The notes beneath the pieces were generated by a model. That model searched no databases. It had not been told where the DNA came from and was given only the letters and a program-made list of their open reading frames with translations. The position numbers were made by a program, and so were the translations under genes. Shown in pieces: positions 12,477 to 24,218 of a stretch of 64,000 nt of DNA (the first letter of the stretch is position 1; each line of letters begins with the position of its first letter). The stretch is taken from contig JAKZAP010000012.1 in NCBI GenBank assembly GCA_023053575.1, positions 4,030,230-4,094,229 of the forward strand, in the 5' to 3' direction. This DNA is from Branchinecta lynchi (lineage: Eukaryota > Arthropoda > Branchiopoda > Anostraca > Branchinectidae).

Positions 12477-13883
12477 ATGGCACTTGCAGCCTCTGGCTCA
12501 AGTGCCATATACCGATCATAATTCCGTCCGTCGGTCTGTCGGTCGGTCCGGTTTTTTTGTCACATTTTTTCGAATTAGGGTACTTCCCGATGTACTAGGA
12601 CAATGAAACTTGGCAGGCATATCAGCAACCCAACCAAACTAACCTGGAAATAATCAGTTTCCCAATCCAACCATATTGAGGGAGTGGAGGGCTGTGTGAA
12701 CTTGAAAATTGAGGGCAGTTTGTCACACTTTTTCGAGTTCGGGTACTTCCAGATGTGCTAGGACCATGAAACTTGGCAGGCATATCAGGGACCCGACCAA
12801 ACAAACTTAGAAATAATCAGTTTTCCGATCCGAACATCTCGGGGGGGGGGGGAAGGCGGGGGAATCCGGGAAATTGAGCAGTGTGTAACTTCCGAACGGG
12901 TGATCGGATTGGAATGAAACTTAGTAACTGAATAGATTCTATATGTCTGATGTCCCGTTTAAGGTCTTGACCATATTCGATAGCTAGGGGGGAGTTGGGG
13001 GGGGGGAGACCGGAAATCTCGAGAAACGGTTAGAATGGAGGGATCGGAGTGAAACTTACTGGGAAGTACAAACATCTGCTCCAGGTTAATCTTTTACACA
13101 ATTGGACTGGATCCGGACACTTCGGGGGTGGGGGTGTAGGGGGTTTCCCGGAATTCCAGTTTCTGGGGATTTTCATGACGTAACTTGGCAGGCATATCAG
13201 GGACCCGTTCAAACTGACTTGGAAATATAAAAAAATCTTCGATATGATAATCTTAGGGGGGAGTGGAGGGAGGGAAATCCTGAATATTGAGTCATGTGCA
13301 ACTTTGGAACGGCCGATCGGATTCGAGTGAAATTTAATAAATGAACAGAGGACATATCCCTGTGGCGATCTTCGTCATTTCCGGATCGGATCCGACAACT
13401 GTTGAGGGGGGGGGGGGGAATACTAGACCCGCTTAGACTAGTGTGATCGGGATCGAACATTGTAGAATAACAAACAGATGCTCTGGGCATCATTTACAGA
13501 ACCGGATTGGCTCCGGGTATTTTGGGTGGAGTTGTAGGGGGGGGGTCTGGGATTCCGGTGATCGCGAGTTAAGGTACTTCCAGATGAGCTAGGATGACGA
13601 AACTTCGCTGGAATATTAGATATTCAACAAGATTTGCTTATAAATAGCTACTTCCCAAATCCGACTATTACCGTATCAACCTTGACCGCAAAGTAAGAAA
13701 AATACTTTTAAGCAAAATATGTATGTTCATGGTCCCCATCAGCCAAGTGTAATTTTTGCCTCAAGGGTTTTGCTTACAAATGAAGTTCTAGCTCCCTTAC
13801 AGCGCGCCTCTTAACCGCAAAGTTCTTTTGATGAAAAATATATCTTAACCCCTGCAAGTGCCATATGAGCTTACAGCTCTTGT
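12477..13883 (+). repeat. hairpin-ended repeat family, copy 2
   Basis: The start is a hairpin, ATGGCACTTG-CAGCCTCTGGCT-CAAGTGCCATAT, and the end is AAGTGCCATATGAGCTTACA-GCTCTTG. Two to three diverged ~450-bp units with poly-G tracts (12840-12852, 13404-13414) lie between. Confidence 0.8.
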
Positions 13884-14163
13884 TTTGTTTTTATGAATTT
13901 TTCTGAACTATTGGAATAATAGCTATTTCTGGGGAGAAAATTTATTGATGTTAGGCTCTAATGTGGATAATGTGGCTCTATATTAGAAACTTTTTATTTT
14001 AGCAGACAGAAATATATTTTTTTTACTTTTTTAATTTATTCTGAAGGGGGAGCTTGAAAGTAAAAGGCTCATTAAGAACTAACTTGTGAATGGGACTGGT
14101 GATTGCATTACTATCAATTAACAGAAAATTCTAGTTTTATCTACTATTTTGGATGGCTACTAC

Positions 14164-15196
14164 TTTTTGGGATCCCGCACCTATGACTTCGTAAGAGTTG
14201 GCCGTCTCTCCTCTGTTAGCACGATAACTCTCGTAGGGGTTGAGATATTTCGTTCAAATTTGGCATAAAGAATCTTTGGGTCAAAGTACAGGTCAATTTC
14301 GAAGATGGGGTCTGTAGCCCTATATTTAGGGGTCGGGAGGGGGGTCAAATTAAGGGACAAAAAAATATTTTAGAATCTAATAAGATAATCGATTCAGAGA
14401 TAAGGAGAAATGCTGAATCCGAATATGAAAATTATTTTCGCGCCGGAAAAGTAGTTCACCGTGAATCCGGCAAAAACAGGAAAATTTCTGAAAAAGAAAT
14501 GTTTAATCTGAAGTAAATTAGAGGTTCAATTTAGGGGTAAGAAGACACACTGAACACGTATTAAACAATTTTTTTTTTCGCCGGACAAGTAGTTCGCCTG
14601 GGATCCGGCCCAAACCGGAAAATTTGTATAACATAAAAGTTGTATTTGAGCTTGATTAGATGTTCGATTCAGGCTTAATAAGACATGCTGCATCCGCATA
14701 TGACAATTATTTTCTACCCGGACATATTCTCCCGGAATCCGGCTGAAAAAGTAAAGTTTTGAAAAAGTAAACGTTTTTATCTGAAGTTGATTAGAGGATG
14801 GGTGTAGTGGTAAGGAAGCATGCTGAACCTATGTGTCAATATTCCACGCCGGACAAATAGTTCGGGCTCCGGCCAAAACCTGAAGATTCGTTAAAAGTTA
14901 AAGTTTTATCTGTAGTATATTGTAAGGTAGTATATAGTACTTAACGGACAAGAAGCTCGCCAAGAACCAGGCAGAAACCGGAAAATATGTGGGCAGTAAG
15001 GCAACTGGAAGTTTTGATCAATTTCGTCAAAGTATATCCGACTTATAGGAGTAAACACGCAAGCTGAATCCACGTCTCTCTGTTTCTAAATTCCAGTTAA
15101 AATTGGTTGGCGAAGACCGGATATTTATCTACAAGATCCAACTGTCTGGATCAGATATGAAATTTGTGGGATCCCGTCGAAACCTTTGGTCTTGTT
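14164..15196 (+). repeat. GGATCC-palindrome repeat family, copy B
   Basis: Head TTTTTGGGATCCCGCACCTA, tandem units with GACATGCTG and GGAATCCGGC, tail TGTGGGATCCCGTCGAAACC and GGTCTTGTTT. Lies inside the 7.1 kb foldback element together with copy A. Confidence 0.85.
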
Positions 15197-15424
15197 TGAA
15201 GACAATAGAGGAAGCACTGACCAAGAGCCAAGAGAAAAGAGTTCGTCCCTCACTGTTTCCGGTACCCTTTCGGAAAAGATTGAGAATCACTGGCATATTT
15301 TGGTCCTTCACCTTGCGATGGTTGTTAAGCCCTTATTTGTGTTTAATTATACGTTCACCTCATATTTTTCAGTTTTCGTTTGACTAGCCCCGTCTGCCGC
15401 ATCTGATTGCAAGCTCCCGGTGAT

Positions 15425-15983
15425 TCTTAACTAATTTTACCCTCATCAATATGCGCAAATGTCGGCTTCTTTTTATTAATCCCCTGGGTTTTATTACCTC
15501 TGCTTAATTGCTTTCGGTGACCCAGTCGACTTCGAACTAATAGGCGGGTCTGAATCTCTGGGGGTGGTGACGGATTTTGTAGGCGAAGTGACGTTTATGT
15601 CAACTGACGTTTATGTCAACTGACGTTTATGTCAACTGACGTTTATGTCAACTGACGTTTATGTCAACTGACGGTAAGCGAACTGACGTGTAGGGGAACT
15701 GACGTGTAGCTGAACTGACGTGTTGACGAACTGACGGATTTCTAAAATAGGTGAACTGACGGTGACTGAACTGATGTTTATGTCAACTGACGTTTATGTC
15801 AACTGACGGTAGGCGAACTGACGTGTAGTGCAACTGACGTTTAGGTGAACTGACGTGTAGGCGAACTGACGTGTAGTGGAACTGACGTGTAGGGGAACTG
15901 ACGTGTTGACGTACTGTCGGATTTTTCGTATAGGCGAACTGACGTTTATGCCAACTGACGTGTTGCGGTAGTGACAGCGACCC
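15425..15983 (-). repeat. right inverted terminal repeat with 16-bp array
   Basis: This is the inverse of the left end. Several consecutive exact units of TGACGTTTATGTCAAC lie at about 15597-15670, followed by more variable units out to 15960. The internal part (GGCTTCTTTTTATTAATCCCC near 15465) matches the inverse of the left end near 9362. Confidence 0.9.
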
Positions 15984-15991
15984 ACTGGTGT

Positions 15992-16813
15992 ATCTCATGA
16001 AGGAATTTTTGTACCAAAAAATGGATGACATATACTTTGATCAGCTCATCAATGGCTATCGATTGCCGTCGAAAAAAAAATTCTACCTGTCTTAGTTCAA
16101 AAGTTGACTTTTTTGCCGTGGGCCAACTTTCTAACGTCACGACTTAGAAAGGAGCAAAGGATAAGCTCTAGTTTCTTTAGCAATGAGAGAACTTTTAAAG
16201 TTTAAGGGGCACATCTGATACCGTTACTCTACCGCAAACCCAAGTACAAAAAAATTGTTTAATAAACTCAGCTGGAATCGTCGCAGACATGGACAGAAAC
16301 AATAGATGGCAGCACTTTCGGACCCGTGGGAAAAAGCCACTTTTTTGTCTCTGTAGATTTTTCTATTTATCACTAAAAGAAGATATGTTGGCTGTGGGGC
16401 CGGGTAACTGCCGCATATATTTAACACTTATAGATTTTAGTCCATCTTCAATTTGAAACTGGTGCCTGCCTGCTAGCGTGCTAGAACGGAGCTTTCCACT
16501 CGAAAGCAGAAACATGGTTTGATGAAACGAAAGGTTCGCTACACAACTTGAGATGGTCCTCTCCGACATAGGCTATACAACTCCACTTCACTTCGCAAAC
16601 CGTAGGCTCTGGCTCGATGACAAGCAAAAACCATCCTTATTGGCCCCAGGCAAGAGTTCTACGGAGCTTTCCAAAATGTAATGTCATATTCATCAATCCG
16701 GCCTAAGGTCCACACTTTCCGTAAAAACCGCACAGGTTAGACCCTTCCCAGTTACCAGGAATAAAATGAAATCGGAGTCATAGGAAAAAAAAAAAAAAAA
16801 AAAAAAAAACAGG
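15992..16813 (+). repeat. right part of the mosaic interrupted by the foldback element
   Basis: 15992-16073 continues the target sequence also seen at 6944-7024. 16151-16285 repeats 8061-8200. The rest to 16783 has no recognisable features apart from the A run at 16784-16809. Confidence 0.7.
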
Positions 16814-16842
16814 ACAAAACCAAAGTGTTGCTCTCGCAACAC
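16814..16842. repeat. inverted partner hairpin at the right edge of the mosaic
   Basis: ACAAAACCAAAGTGTTGCTC continues to TCGCAACAC. This is the reverse complement of 6039-6067, 10.8 kb away, and follows an A run of about 26 at 16784-16809. Both copies point inward, as ends of one large element would. Confidence 0.75.
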
Positions 16843-17150
16843 AATTAAGACGTCTATCGTTACTATGCCGATACAGAACGAGCTGCAGCAGCCATTAAAG
16901 TTTCATCGACTAGGCTTGAGATCCAAAATTAGAGTAACATATCAATTATTCCCTTAAATAGGACGAAAAAGAGCAGTCTTACAAGCTTACAAGATCCTCC
17001 AGACTGATCTCCCAAAGTCTTCTCACCAAACCCAGCCTTTAAAACATGGACACAGCAGAAGAATAACAAAAAAAACATGCTTCAACAAGAATCAGACATC
17101 AATTACTCTCTACCAGAGCAATACCCCTTGGGAATTGCCTCTCACAAAAA

Positions 17151-19033
17151 CAAGAGCTGGGAGCTCATATGGCACTTGCAAGGCTGGGTCAGAGGATGAA
17201 AGTAGGAATTCGGGAATTCGTGGGCTTGTTGTGGTCATTTGTAAGCAATACCCTTGAGATAAGAATGACCATGAGCCCTTAGAAATCACGAGAACAGTAT
17301 TCTAGTTTTGCACTTTGTGATGATGCAGACCTTAAGGGCGCTAAAAACTCATCTGTAATCAAAACCCTTGAGACAAAAATGATCCTGGGCCCTTTATGAG
17401 GGTCATAAAATATATTTCTCTACATATCTCCGTTTTGGAAATGTTTCACTCAGACAGATAAGAAAAAGCTTCGTGTGATTTACTTTAGGTATGCGAAGTA
17501 TTTGCTTGGGCTACCACCGTGGTCCAGTACCCAGTATATGATTGAAAGATTTGGTCTGATAGACCCGGCTGTTGCTGTTCCTATGAGAGTTGTTAATTTT
17601 CAAAATAAGTTCCGGACTCTAGATCACCCTTGGGTGACTCTTCAGAGAACGTCTTAAATAAGAAATTATATATAATAGATAAATGTTGAGTGTATTGAAT
17701 CCGTTGTACATATTCGTGGTAAATTGCATTTTGTTGTTTTTTCTTCTTTCTTTCTTTTTTCTCTCATAATCTGTCCCCTATTGTACTTGTACAGTTTTGG
17801 CAGGTAATAAATCTATATCATATCATATCAAATCATAAGTTTTGGTCTAGTATTTTGTTCGACTTTTCGGATAAGATGCGCACTTTAAGGGTGCTAGAAA
17901 TTCATTTTTAAGGAAAACCCTGGGGGCAAAAATGATCATCGGGATCATGAAAATCTATATTTTGCTTAATTTTCTTTTATACTTTTCGGCTAAGATGAGT
18001 ATTTTAAGGGATGCTCGGATCTGGGAAGTGACAATTTCTAAGCCAATCTTGTCCTCTAATGTTCAAGCCAAGCCAAGTTTCATCGTCCTAGCACATCCGG
18101 AAGTACCTTAAATCGCGATCACTGGAATTCCGCCCCCCCCCCCCCACCCGTCAGGGTGCCCGAATCCGGCCCGGTTCAGTCACTGATGCATCTAAGGCTT
18201 ATACTTGTTCTTTCTATCAAGTGTCATCCCAATTTGCTACACTCTCAGCGTGTTAACCCCCCATCCCCACATTGATCTGATCCTGTCCGCACTTGAAATA
18301 GAACACCTGAGGCTTGAGTTCGTTCTGAATATCAAGTTTCGTTAATATCGGATAACCCGTTCAAAAGTTGGACATCTCTTAAGATTCCGCCATTCCCCCT
18401 CTCTCCACACCCCCACGATAGTCAAACGGGGAAACGACTGTTCTTAAGTTAAAATGGCGAGGTCACTGATATGTTTGCCAGGTTTCATCGTCCTAGCACA
18501 TGAGGAAGCATCTTAGTTCGGGGTCACCGGAATTTCGGAACCCTCCCTCGAGCTCCCCCCTCCCCCCCACAGTGCCGGGGTCCGGTCCGGTCTTGTCAAC
18601 TATGCATATTGGGCGTGTGCTTGTTCTCCCCGCCAAGTTTCATCCTGATCCATCCAATCTGAACATGTCCCACGATTTCCGGTTCGCCGCTTCAACCCCC
18701 TCCCCCCCAAAAAAAAAGTCACCGGATCCGTTTCCGACTTGAACTGTGACGTCTGAGACGAGGTCTTTCAACTATCAAGTTTCATAAGATCCGATTCCCA
18801 GTTCAAAAGTTATATATACTTCAATATTCCGGATTCCCAATGCCCGAACTTCCCCACGTTGGTGGGATCGCGGAAGTGACTGTTTCTAAGTTAGTTTGGT
18901 TTGGCCCCTAATGTGCATGCTAAGTTTGACCGTCTTAGCACATCTGGAAGTACCCCAACTCGCGATCACCGGACTGACCGACCGACGGAAAAGTGATCGG
19001 TATATGGCACTTGGCCGGAAGCCAAGTGCCATA
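17151..19033 (-). repeat. hairpin-ended repeat family, copy 3, with LINE insertion
   Basis: Read on the minus strand it starts with a perfect hairpin (19003-19033; arms TATGGCACTTGGC, loop 5) and ends at GCTCCCAGCTCTTG. About 400 bp of LINE 3' end (around 17430-17835) interrupts it. The repeat continues on both sides in the same orientation. Confidence 0.8.
17430..17835 (+). pseudogene. 5'-truncated LINE C-terminus with (ATATC)n tail, copy 1
   Basis: The frame 17475-17657, extended upstream, reads TDKKKLRVIYFRYAKYLLGL then PPWSSTQYMIERFGLIDP and HPWVTLQRTS with a stop. This resembles the very C-terminus of CR1/L2-like LINE ORF2. A 3' UTR with AATAAATCTATATCATATC follows. It is inserted in a hairpin-ended repeat. 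Too short to be active. Confidence 0.75.
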
Positions 19034-19665
19034 ACAACAGTATACTGTGAAACAGTTGAATCTTTCAAAAAATCCGTAGATGAGGAGCGAGACGACGTCA
19101 AGTGGGAGCTGAATGGCGTATATCCGGATACTTGTAACGAGACTTTGTTTGTTGTTGTCGAGAGTATGAGAGTTTGTTTTGAAATAAGCCATTAATTAAC
19201 ATCATGAACGACCCCACCACGACCTCTTCGTCAGCAAGATCACTTCCCCAACCGCCACAACAACTTCGCTTCATCAGCGGATCGCGACGTGTTCAGAAAA
19301 CCTCGAGTTCATCCCCAGCACTGCGGGAACTACCGTAACAAGTGTTTCCCAACTTTCCCCATTCCTTCGAGCCGGGGGGGGGGGGGGGGGCAAGAAGTCG
19401 CCTCATCAGCAATATTAACTGAGGGAACAATCGTCTTGCAAAAGGACAAGGAACAGAGGCGAATAGCAATAAACCAAGCAAGGGGGCTGAAAGTATAAAA
19501 GAGATCCCAGGATATGGACCAGAGGTCACACAACACTAGTAAGGGATGGTATAAAAGTGGATTGTATCAGAGACACCCGCAAGAATTGTCTTTTTATATT
19601 TCTGTTATCCGAATAAAAAAAATAAGAAAGGAAAGGAATTTTTTACTTCGTAAGGAAGAAATTTG

Positions 19666-20101
19666 TTAAAGTTTAAACGAAAAGGGCTGGGACTGGACAA
19701 TCTAGTTACCCATCATTTATTCACTTAAATTGGCTTGAAGACCCACCGAAAATGCGTTACTCCGGTGTGTCGCAATTCACGAATAATCGATTTTCAAATA
19801 GTGGAATTTCTGTCTGATTTGCGGTACCTCTATGCGCTTGTATTTTTGTTGTATGCCTTACGAGAAAGATTTATGATTTTTTGTTTGCTCAGGCACTCAG
19901 CAATCTTCACCAATCTCACCACTGCCCACTGAAAAGCCGCGTTTGTGTTGAGATTAAAATTTCCAGCGTCATAGTAGTATTTACGCTGTGGGGACGGCCA
20001 CAGATATTCTGAACGCCACATCCAGTGCATATAGTGGAAAAAAACAAAATCCCTATGCAGTTAAATGACAACAATAAGTTGGCTTTTCAGTTAAACTTTA
20101 A
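19666..20101. mobile_element. TTAA-flanked MITE family 3 (AGTTTAACTGAAAAG), copy 1
   Basis: The ends are TTAAAGTTTAA and TTAAACTTTAA, with inner GAAAAGGGCTGG and GTTGGCTTTTCAG. TTAA borders most copies at both ends, consistent with piggyBac-type TTAA target use, although TTAA could be part of the repeat. 436 bp, non-coding. Confidence 0.82.
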
Positions 20102-20289
20102 TATAATGGCAGCCGTCTCTCGCCATCTTTTTAGTACCACAGACTTGCCAGGCAAGTCTCGTTTTGTCTATTATCTGCTATGAACTTTTGACACTATGAT
20201 ATCCTAAACAAGTATTTTAGAATTTAATTTTATTGCCCAAAAGTAACTATCACAGCTTTAACGCCAAAATTTACCTTTTCGTCATCGTT

Positions 20290-20706
20290 TCGTTCGTTTC
20301 AAAAGAAGTTAGTAGTAGGTTAATTGACCAAGAAATCCAGGTTTGGTTAGCTAGGATAAGAGATAGTGGATCCTTGAGTTTGTATGCAGAGGCTAAAGAG
20401 ATGAGGGAGATGTGGATCTAATTCATTTTATGTGTGGTTGTGATGAAACTGAGGATCTGAGGGAGGAAATTTTTAAGGGAGGGATTCATGGGAGGAAGTG
20501 GTTGTTAAATATTATGCGGAGATTTCTTAGTATAAGAAACCTGGCGAGGTTCCTCAGAGTGGCCAGTCTGCACAGGGAAAAGTGTTTGAGTGGGGTTTAG
20601 TGTAGTAGTGTGACCGTTTATTTTGTATTTACATGTTGTTATTTATATGTGTTTGTTATGGCCTTTGGGCTTTGAAGACAAATAAATATCATATCATATC
20701 ATATCA
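20290..20706 (+). pseudogene. 5'-truncated LINE C-terminus with (ATATC)n tail, copy 2
   Basis: Two overlapping frames read DQEIQVWLARIRDSGSLSLY and then HFMCGCDETEDLREEIF and SIRNLARFLRVASLHREK, a degenerate cysteine-rich C-terminal LINE segment. It ends in AATAAATATCATATCATATC, the same kind of tail as at 17.8 kb. A frame change separates the two parts. Confidence 0.72.
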
Positions 20707-22170
20707 TACAAAATAAATAAAATACACTTAAATCACTTTTACCATTTATAACATAAAGAACAAAAGTAGCTTATCGATTATTGTGCAACTAAAAAACAAT
20801 ACTGGAACAAAACACCTTCAATATATTTCAGGTAGGCTAAAGGGTCCACGGATGTTAGTTTAGAGACTTCGGGGGATTTTCTCGGTAGGGTCTACTACGT
20901 AAAAGGAAATAGGGAGAATAATATGTAGTCGGGGTACAGAGAGGGTTTTAATACGGAATCCATGCTGATGTGGGTTTGTCTCTCTTCCAGGGTACGCTCA
21001 CCATTAACCTGATATTCATGGGGCCCTTTTTCAATATTCTAAATAGGTAAGTACGCTCTGACGTGAGCACTTAGTGCCAAATAGGACACGTACTCAAGAA
21101 TAGGTCTAGTAAAACTACAGCTCGAGGGTGTCTTTAGAGGGCAAGAAAATTCTACAATTAGTTTCAAAACGGCTGTAGAGGGAGATGCGTCAGGCAATAG
21201 AGGGCGAGAACCACTTTCTAATTTTATCTCTCTGTATGATACTATAAATAAGCGGATTGGAAATTAACTATTTATTTGTTACAGACATTCTGTGAAGGAG
21301 GAAGTACAATTATAATGTTTATATGTTCAGATATTTTGTTATTTAATGTTTTTGTTCGTGCCATTTCTGATTCTTCTTTCGCTATTGCGTTTACTGTAAA
21401 TAAGCGAGTTGGAAATATATTATATTATTACACATTCGGTAGGTGAACAGGTATGATAATTTATTATCTGGACTATTTTGCTATTATTAAACCAGGGGCC
21501 AGCTAAGGCCACTTGTACAAACATAAAAAAAAAAGAATAGACGAAATAAAACGAAAAAATTAAAGATAAATCATCACTGAACAGTTCAGAGGTCACACAG
21601 ACTTCGTGAAATACGTCGAGTTTCATCGAACGAAAGGAAGAGCTCGTTTGTTTCAGAGCCTATAAGAGTGCCATATCGACCGATCGCGGCAGCCCTTAGG
21701 TCAAGAAAAAGAAAACTGCAAGGATCGATGTCTCCAATCCAACGACGAACGAAAAGGCTCGCGGTCACGTTGGGAGACGAACTCCCAAGACTCCGTCTGT
21801 TTGTGAATCAACAAGTCAGCACTTTGAGAAACTGGGAACTAATGGAGAGGCCACCAGGGGGGGATTCAAACTCCCTATCTTAATAAATCACAGGTGTCAA
21901 AAAAGATTTAGAGACCGTTAATCAAGGAGAAGAGCGGGGACAGGCCCGGATTCAACAAGGAGATGGAATAAAGAAAATGTGAACGCCAATGCATAGCAAA
22001 TCGATTCCTGTAAGTCCGAGGAATTGAAAATAAAGACTCTGGGGGGACGCGACGAGCTGCATGTACTACCAGTCGCTCCTGTGTAAATTACACCATTCGC
22101 GGATCACATGACGGAGATGCCCAAGCAATTCATAATTCATAGAGCTGAATATCGAAATGTTGCAGTGCAA
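20707..22170. other. no recognisable gene
   Basis: Contains a 71-codon plus-strand frame at 21668-21883, rich in Arg/Lys, preceded by TTTGTTTCAG. It could be an exon but nothing else supports it. The remainder is AT-rich unassigned sequence. Confidence 0.4.
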
Positions 22171-22540
22171 CCTTAGGTTCACACAGAGGCGATATCGGCC
22201 ATCGCCGAGAGTTTCGTCGCCAAAATCGGCGATTTCTGTTGCTTCGTCAGGCGATTTTCAATTTTGGTAAAATTCAACTTTAATCGGGCGACAGTACGAT
22301 GCACGCAACAGCAACATGGACAACCCTTTTGATGATTCACTTTTATAAAAATTAATTATTGCTGTTCAGTTCTACCCCATTTTGTATGAAAAGCGAGAAA
22401 AGGGATTTTTTGTCAAACTTTTCGCGTTAAATTCTGTTGGCGACGAAAATTCAGTGTGGACATCCAGGCGATAAAATCTTCTATCGCTGCAATTGAAAAA
22501 TCTCGTTCATCGCCACGATTCGCTCTGTGTGAACCTAGGG
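22171..22540. mobile_element. MITE family 4 (TIR CCTTAGGTTCACACAGAG)
   Basis: CCTTAGGTTCACACAGAGGC at the left is inverse to CTCTGTGTGAACCTAGGG at the right. GGCGATTTTCA and GGCGATAAAATC-type motifs continue the symmetry inward. 370 bp. No clear target duplication. Confidence 0.75.
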
Positions 22541-22725
22541 TAAGACAAGCGAATCCTAATACTGGTTAGTGCAGTAGACTAATGAATGAATCATTTTAAT
22601 TCAAGCAAACCCGGACCGGACAAGCAGGTAGAAAGGTGGCAGGTTTAAGCAAGTAGAGCTTGTTGAGCTCACTATAAAAATTCGTCACTAGCAATTTGGT
22701 CTGCTACATGCAAATCCTCCTGAGT

Positions 22726-22762
22726 GGAAACAAATCTGTAATCTGATTACAGATTTGTTTCC
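22726..22762. repeat. perfect 18-bp-arm hairpin
   Basis: GGAAACAAATCTGTAATC, one T, then its exact reverse complement. It would extrude as a cruciform or fold in RNA. Lies just upstream of a foldback fragment. Confidence 0.9.
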
Positions 22763-22802
22763 TTCACCGAAGTTGAGCCAGAGGATTACAGCCTGAAGAG
22801 GA

Positions 22803-22917
22803 CCCTTGCCAAGAACGGCCGAAATATCGCTGATGAAGAATCGTAGCTGACGTATCCGTTGTAAACATTGTGTGAATAAATGTTTCAAAGTCAGCTTGAG
22901 CTCAAAGAATATTTAGG
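22803..22917 (+). repeat. half copy of the foldback family
   Basis: TTGCCAAGAACGGCCGAAAT then ATCGTAGCTGACGTATCCGT and GTCAGCTTGAGCTCAAAGAA match the right arm and its flank in other copies. A further fragment is at 24861-24905. Confidence 0.65.
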
Positions 22918-23240
22918 AATTATAGACTTCTGAAATCCCCCCCCCCCCCACTTTCTCCACCGTTTCGTAATATACCCAAGATTTTTAGGCCGAGCCGAGT
23001 TTTGCCAATCACGCAACGTGAACTTCGCCGAAAGCTGCAGGGTCCGCCGACACCTCTTTTGAACATAAGGATATTAGAGCTTAAAAGTACTGTTTCTCAT
23101 TTTGGAAGACATGGTAGATCATCAAGCATATCTGCTGATGTTGACTTCTTTGTTTTTGCTTGGTTGTGAGCCGCGACATCCAACGACGATTCCTGCCTTT
23201 CTTTTTTATCCGGAATCCCAGTAATGTTAAATATAAATTT

Positions 23241-23686
23241 TTAAAGTCTAACTGAAAAGGCCTGAGATAGTACAATCTAGTTAACCATCTTTAGTTCTAA
23301 CTTCCCATCACTTATTCACTTAAGGAGGCTCGTAGACCAGACGAAAATGCGTTACTTCCTTGCTCCATTATTCGAACGAATAATCCACTTTGGATTTGTG
23401 GTACCTCTATGCGCTTGTACCTGTTTTGTATGCTTGACGAAAATGATTTACAAAAAATAAATATTCAGGCAGTAGTACCTTAGCAGTACCGTACCTTCCG
23501 CCAGCTGATCACTGGCACAGTCGCGTTTATATTGAGATTCAAATTTTCCACGTCATAGTGAAATTTTGCGTTGTGAGGACGGCCGTAGATATTCTGAACA
23601 TCATACTAGAGCAAACAGTGAAACAAAAAAAATCCGTTAACACAAGCCAAATAATGCAGTAAGTTGGCTTTTCAGTTAAACTTTAA
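23241..23686. mobile_element. TTAA-flanked MITE family 3, copy 2
   Basis: TTAAAGTCTAACTGAAAAGG to GGCTTTTCAGTTAAACTTTAA. The core shares ATGCGTTACTTCCTTG and GTACCTCTATGCGCTTGTA with copy 1. Confidence 0.82.
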
Positions 23687-24061
23687 CAAGTCCCCCACAA
23701 TTACAGATAAAAGCACGTGCCACATTGGCCACGTATCTAGAACCGAAACTATGTACAAATATCCTATGGAGGGAGAGTCCCATAACTGTCCAAATATCAC
23801 TGTTTAGTATTCCAATCCCGGGAAGAATCCTCTGTCCTCATACAATCCGGGAATAATGTGCACTATTATCCAGGATGGTTATTGAGTTACGGAAGAGGAA
23901 TTACTGATTCGAGGGATATCAACAAGTCTAATCGATCCAAGGATCATCGGATGGCGATCGGGAAATGGGTTCCTTTTTCCCAGGATATCCTTCTTTTTTT
24001 CTGAGATGGGGGAACAAATGGGATATAGTCATTCGGCCCGGAACGCTAGGACAAGAAGCTT

Positions 24062-24218
24062 TCAAAGTTTAACTGAAAAGCCAACTTATTTTTTGTGTCA
24101 TGTAACTGAATACACTGAGTAATTTCGATTCTGCTAAGGGATTATTTTTTATTTTCCACTATCTGCTCTAGTTATGACGTTCAGAACATCTGCGGCGCCA
24201 CAACGTAAATTCTACTAT
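24062..24218. mobile_element. TTAA-flanked MITE family 3, inverted fragment
   Basis: TCAAAGTTTAACTGAAAAGC then CAACTTA, CTCTAGTTATGACGTTCAGA and CAACGTAAATTCTACTA are the inverse of the right half of other copies. The other half is missing. Confidence 0.72.

Larger units (their letters stand above)
8876..15983. mobile_element. large foldback DNA transposon with 16-bp repeat arrays in its ends
   Basis: The element starts GGGGTCCCGTCAGTACCGC and ends as the inverse of GGGTCGCTGTCACTACCGC. It is flanked by a perfect 8-bp duplication ACTGGTGT (8868-8875, 15984-15991). Joining the flanks recreates a continuous sequence that also exists uninterrupted at about 6904-7024 (ending in the GATTGCCGTCG region), so an empty paralogous site confirms both ends. 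The inverted ends are about 550 bp each. No transposase frame survives. The inside (about 9640-15200) consists of two other repeat families in tandem, so this copy is non-autonomous. Long foldback ends with tandem repeats and a 7-8 bp duplication recall Galileo-type P-superfamily or hAT elements, but the superfamily is not proven. Confidence 0.85.

Noticed and set aside
18896..19195. 99-codon frame ending FVVVESMRVCFEISH
   Set aside because: The first half is the terminal hairpin of a repeat family; the rest matches nothing that I recognise.
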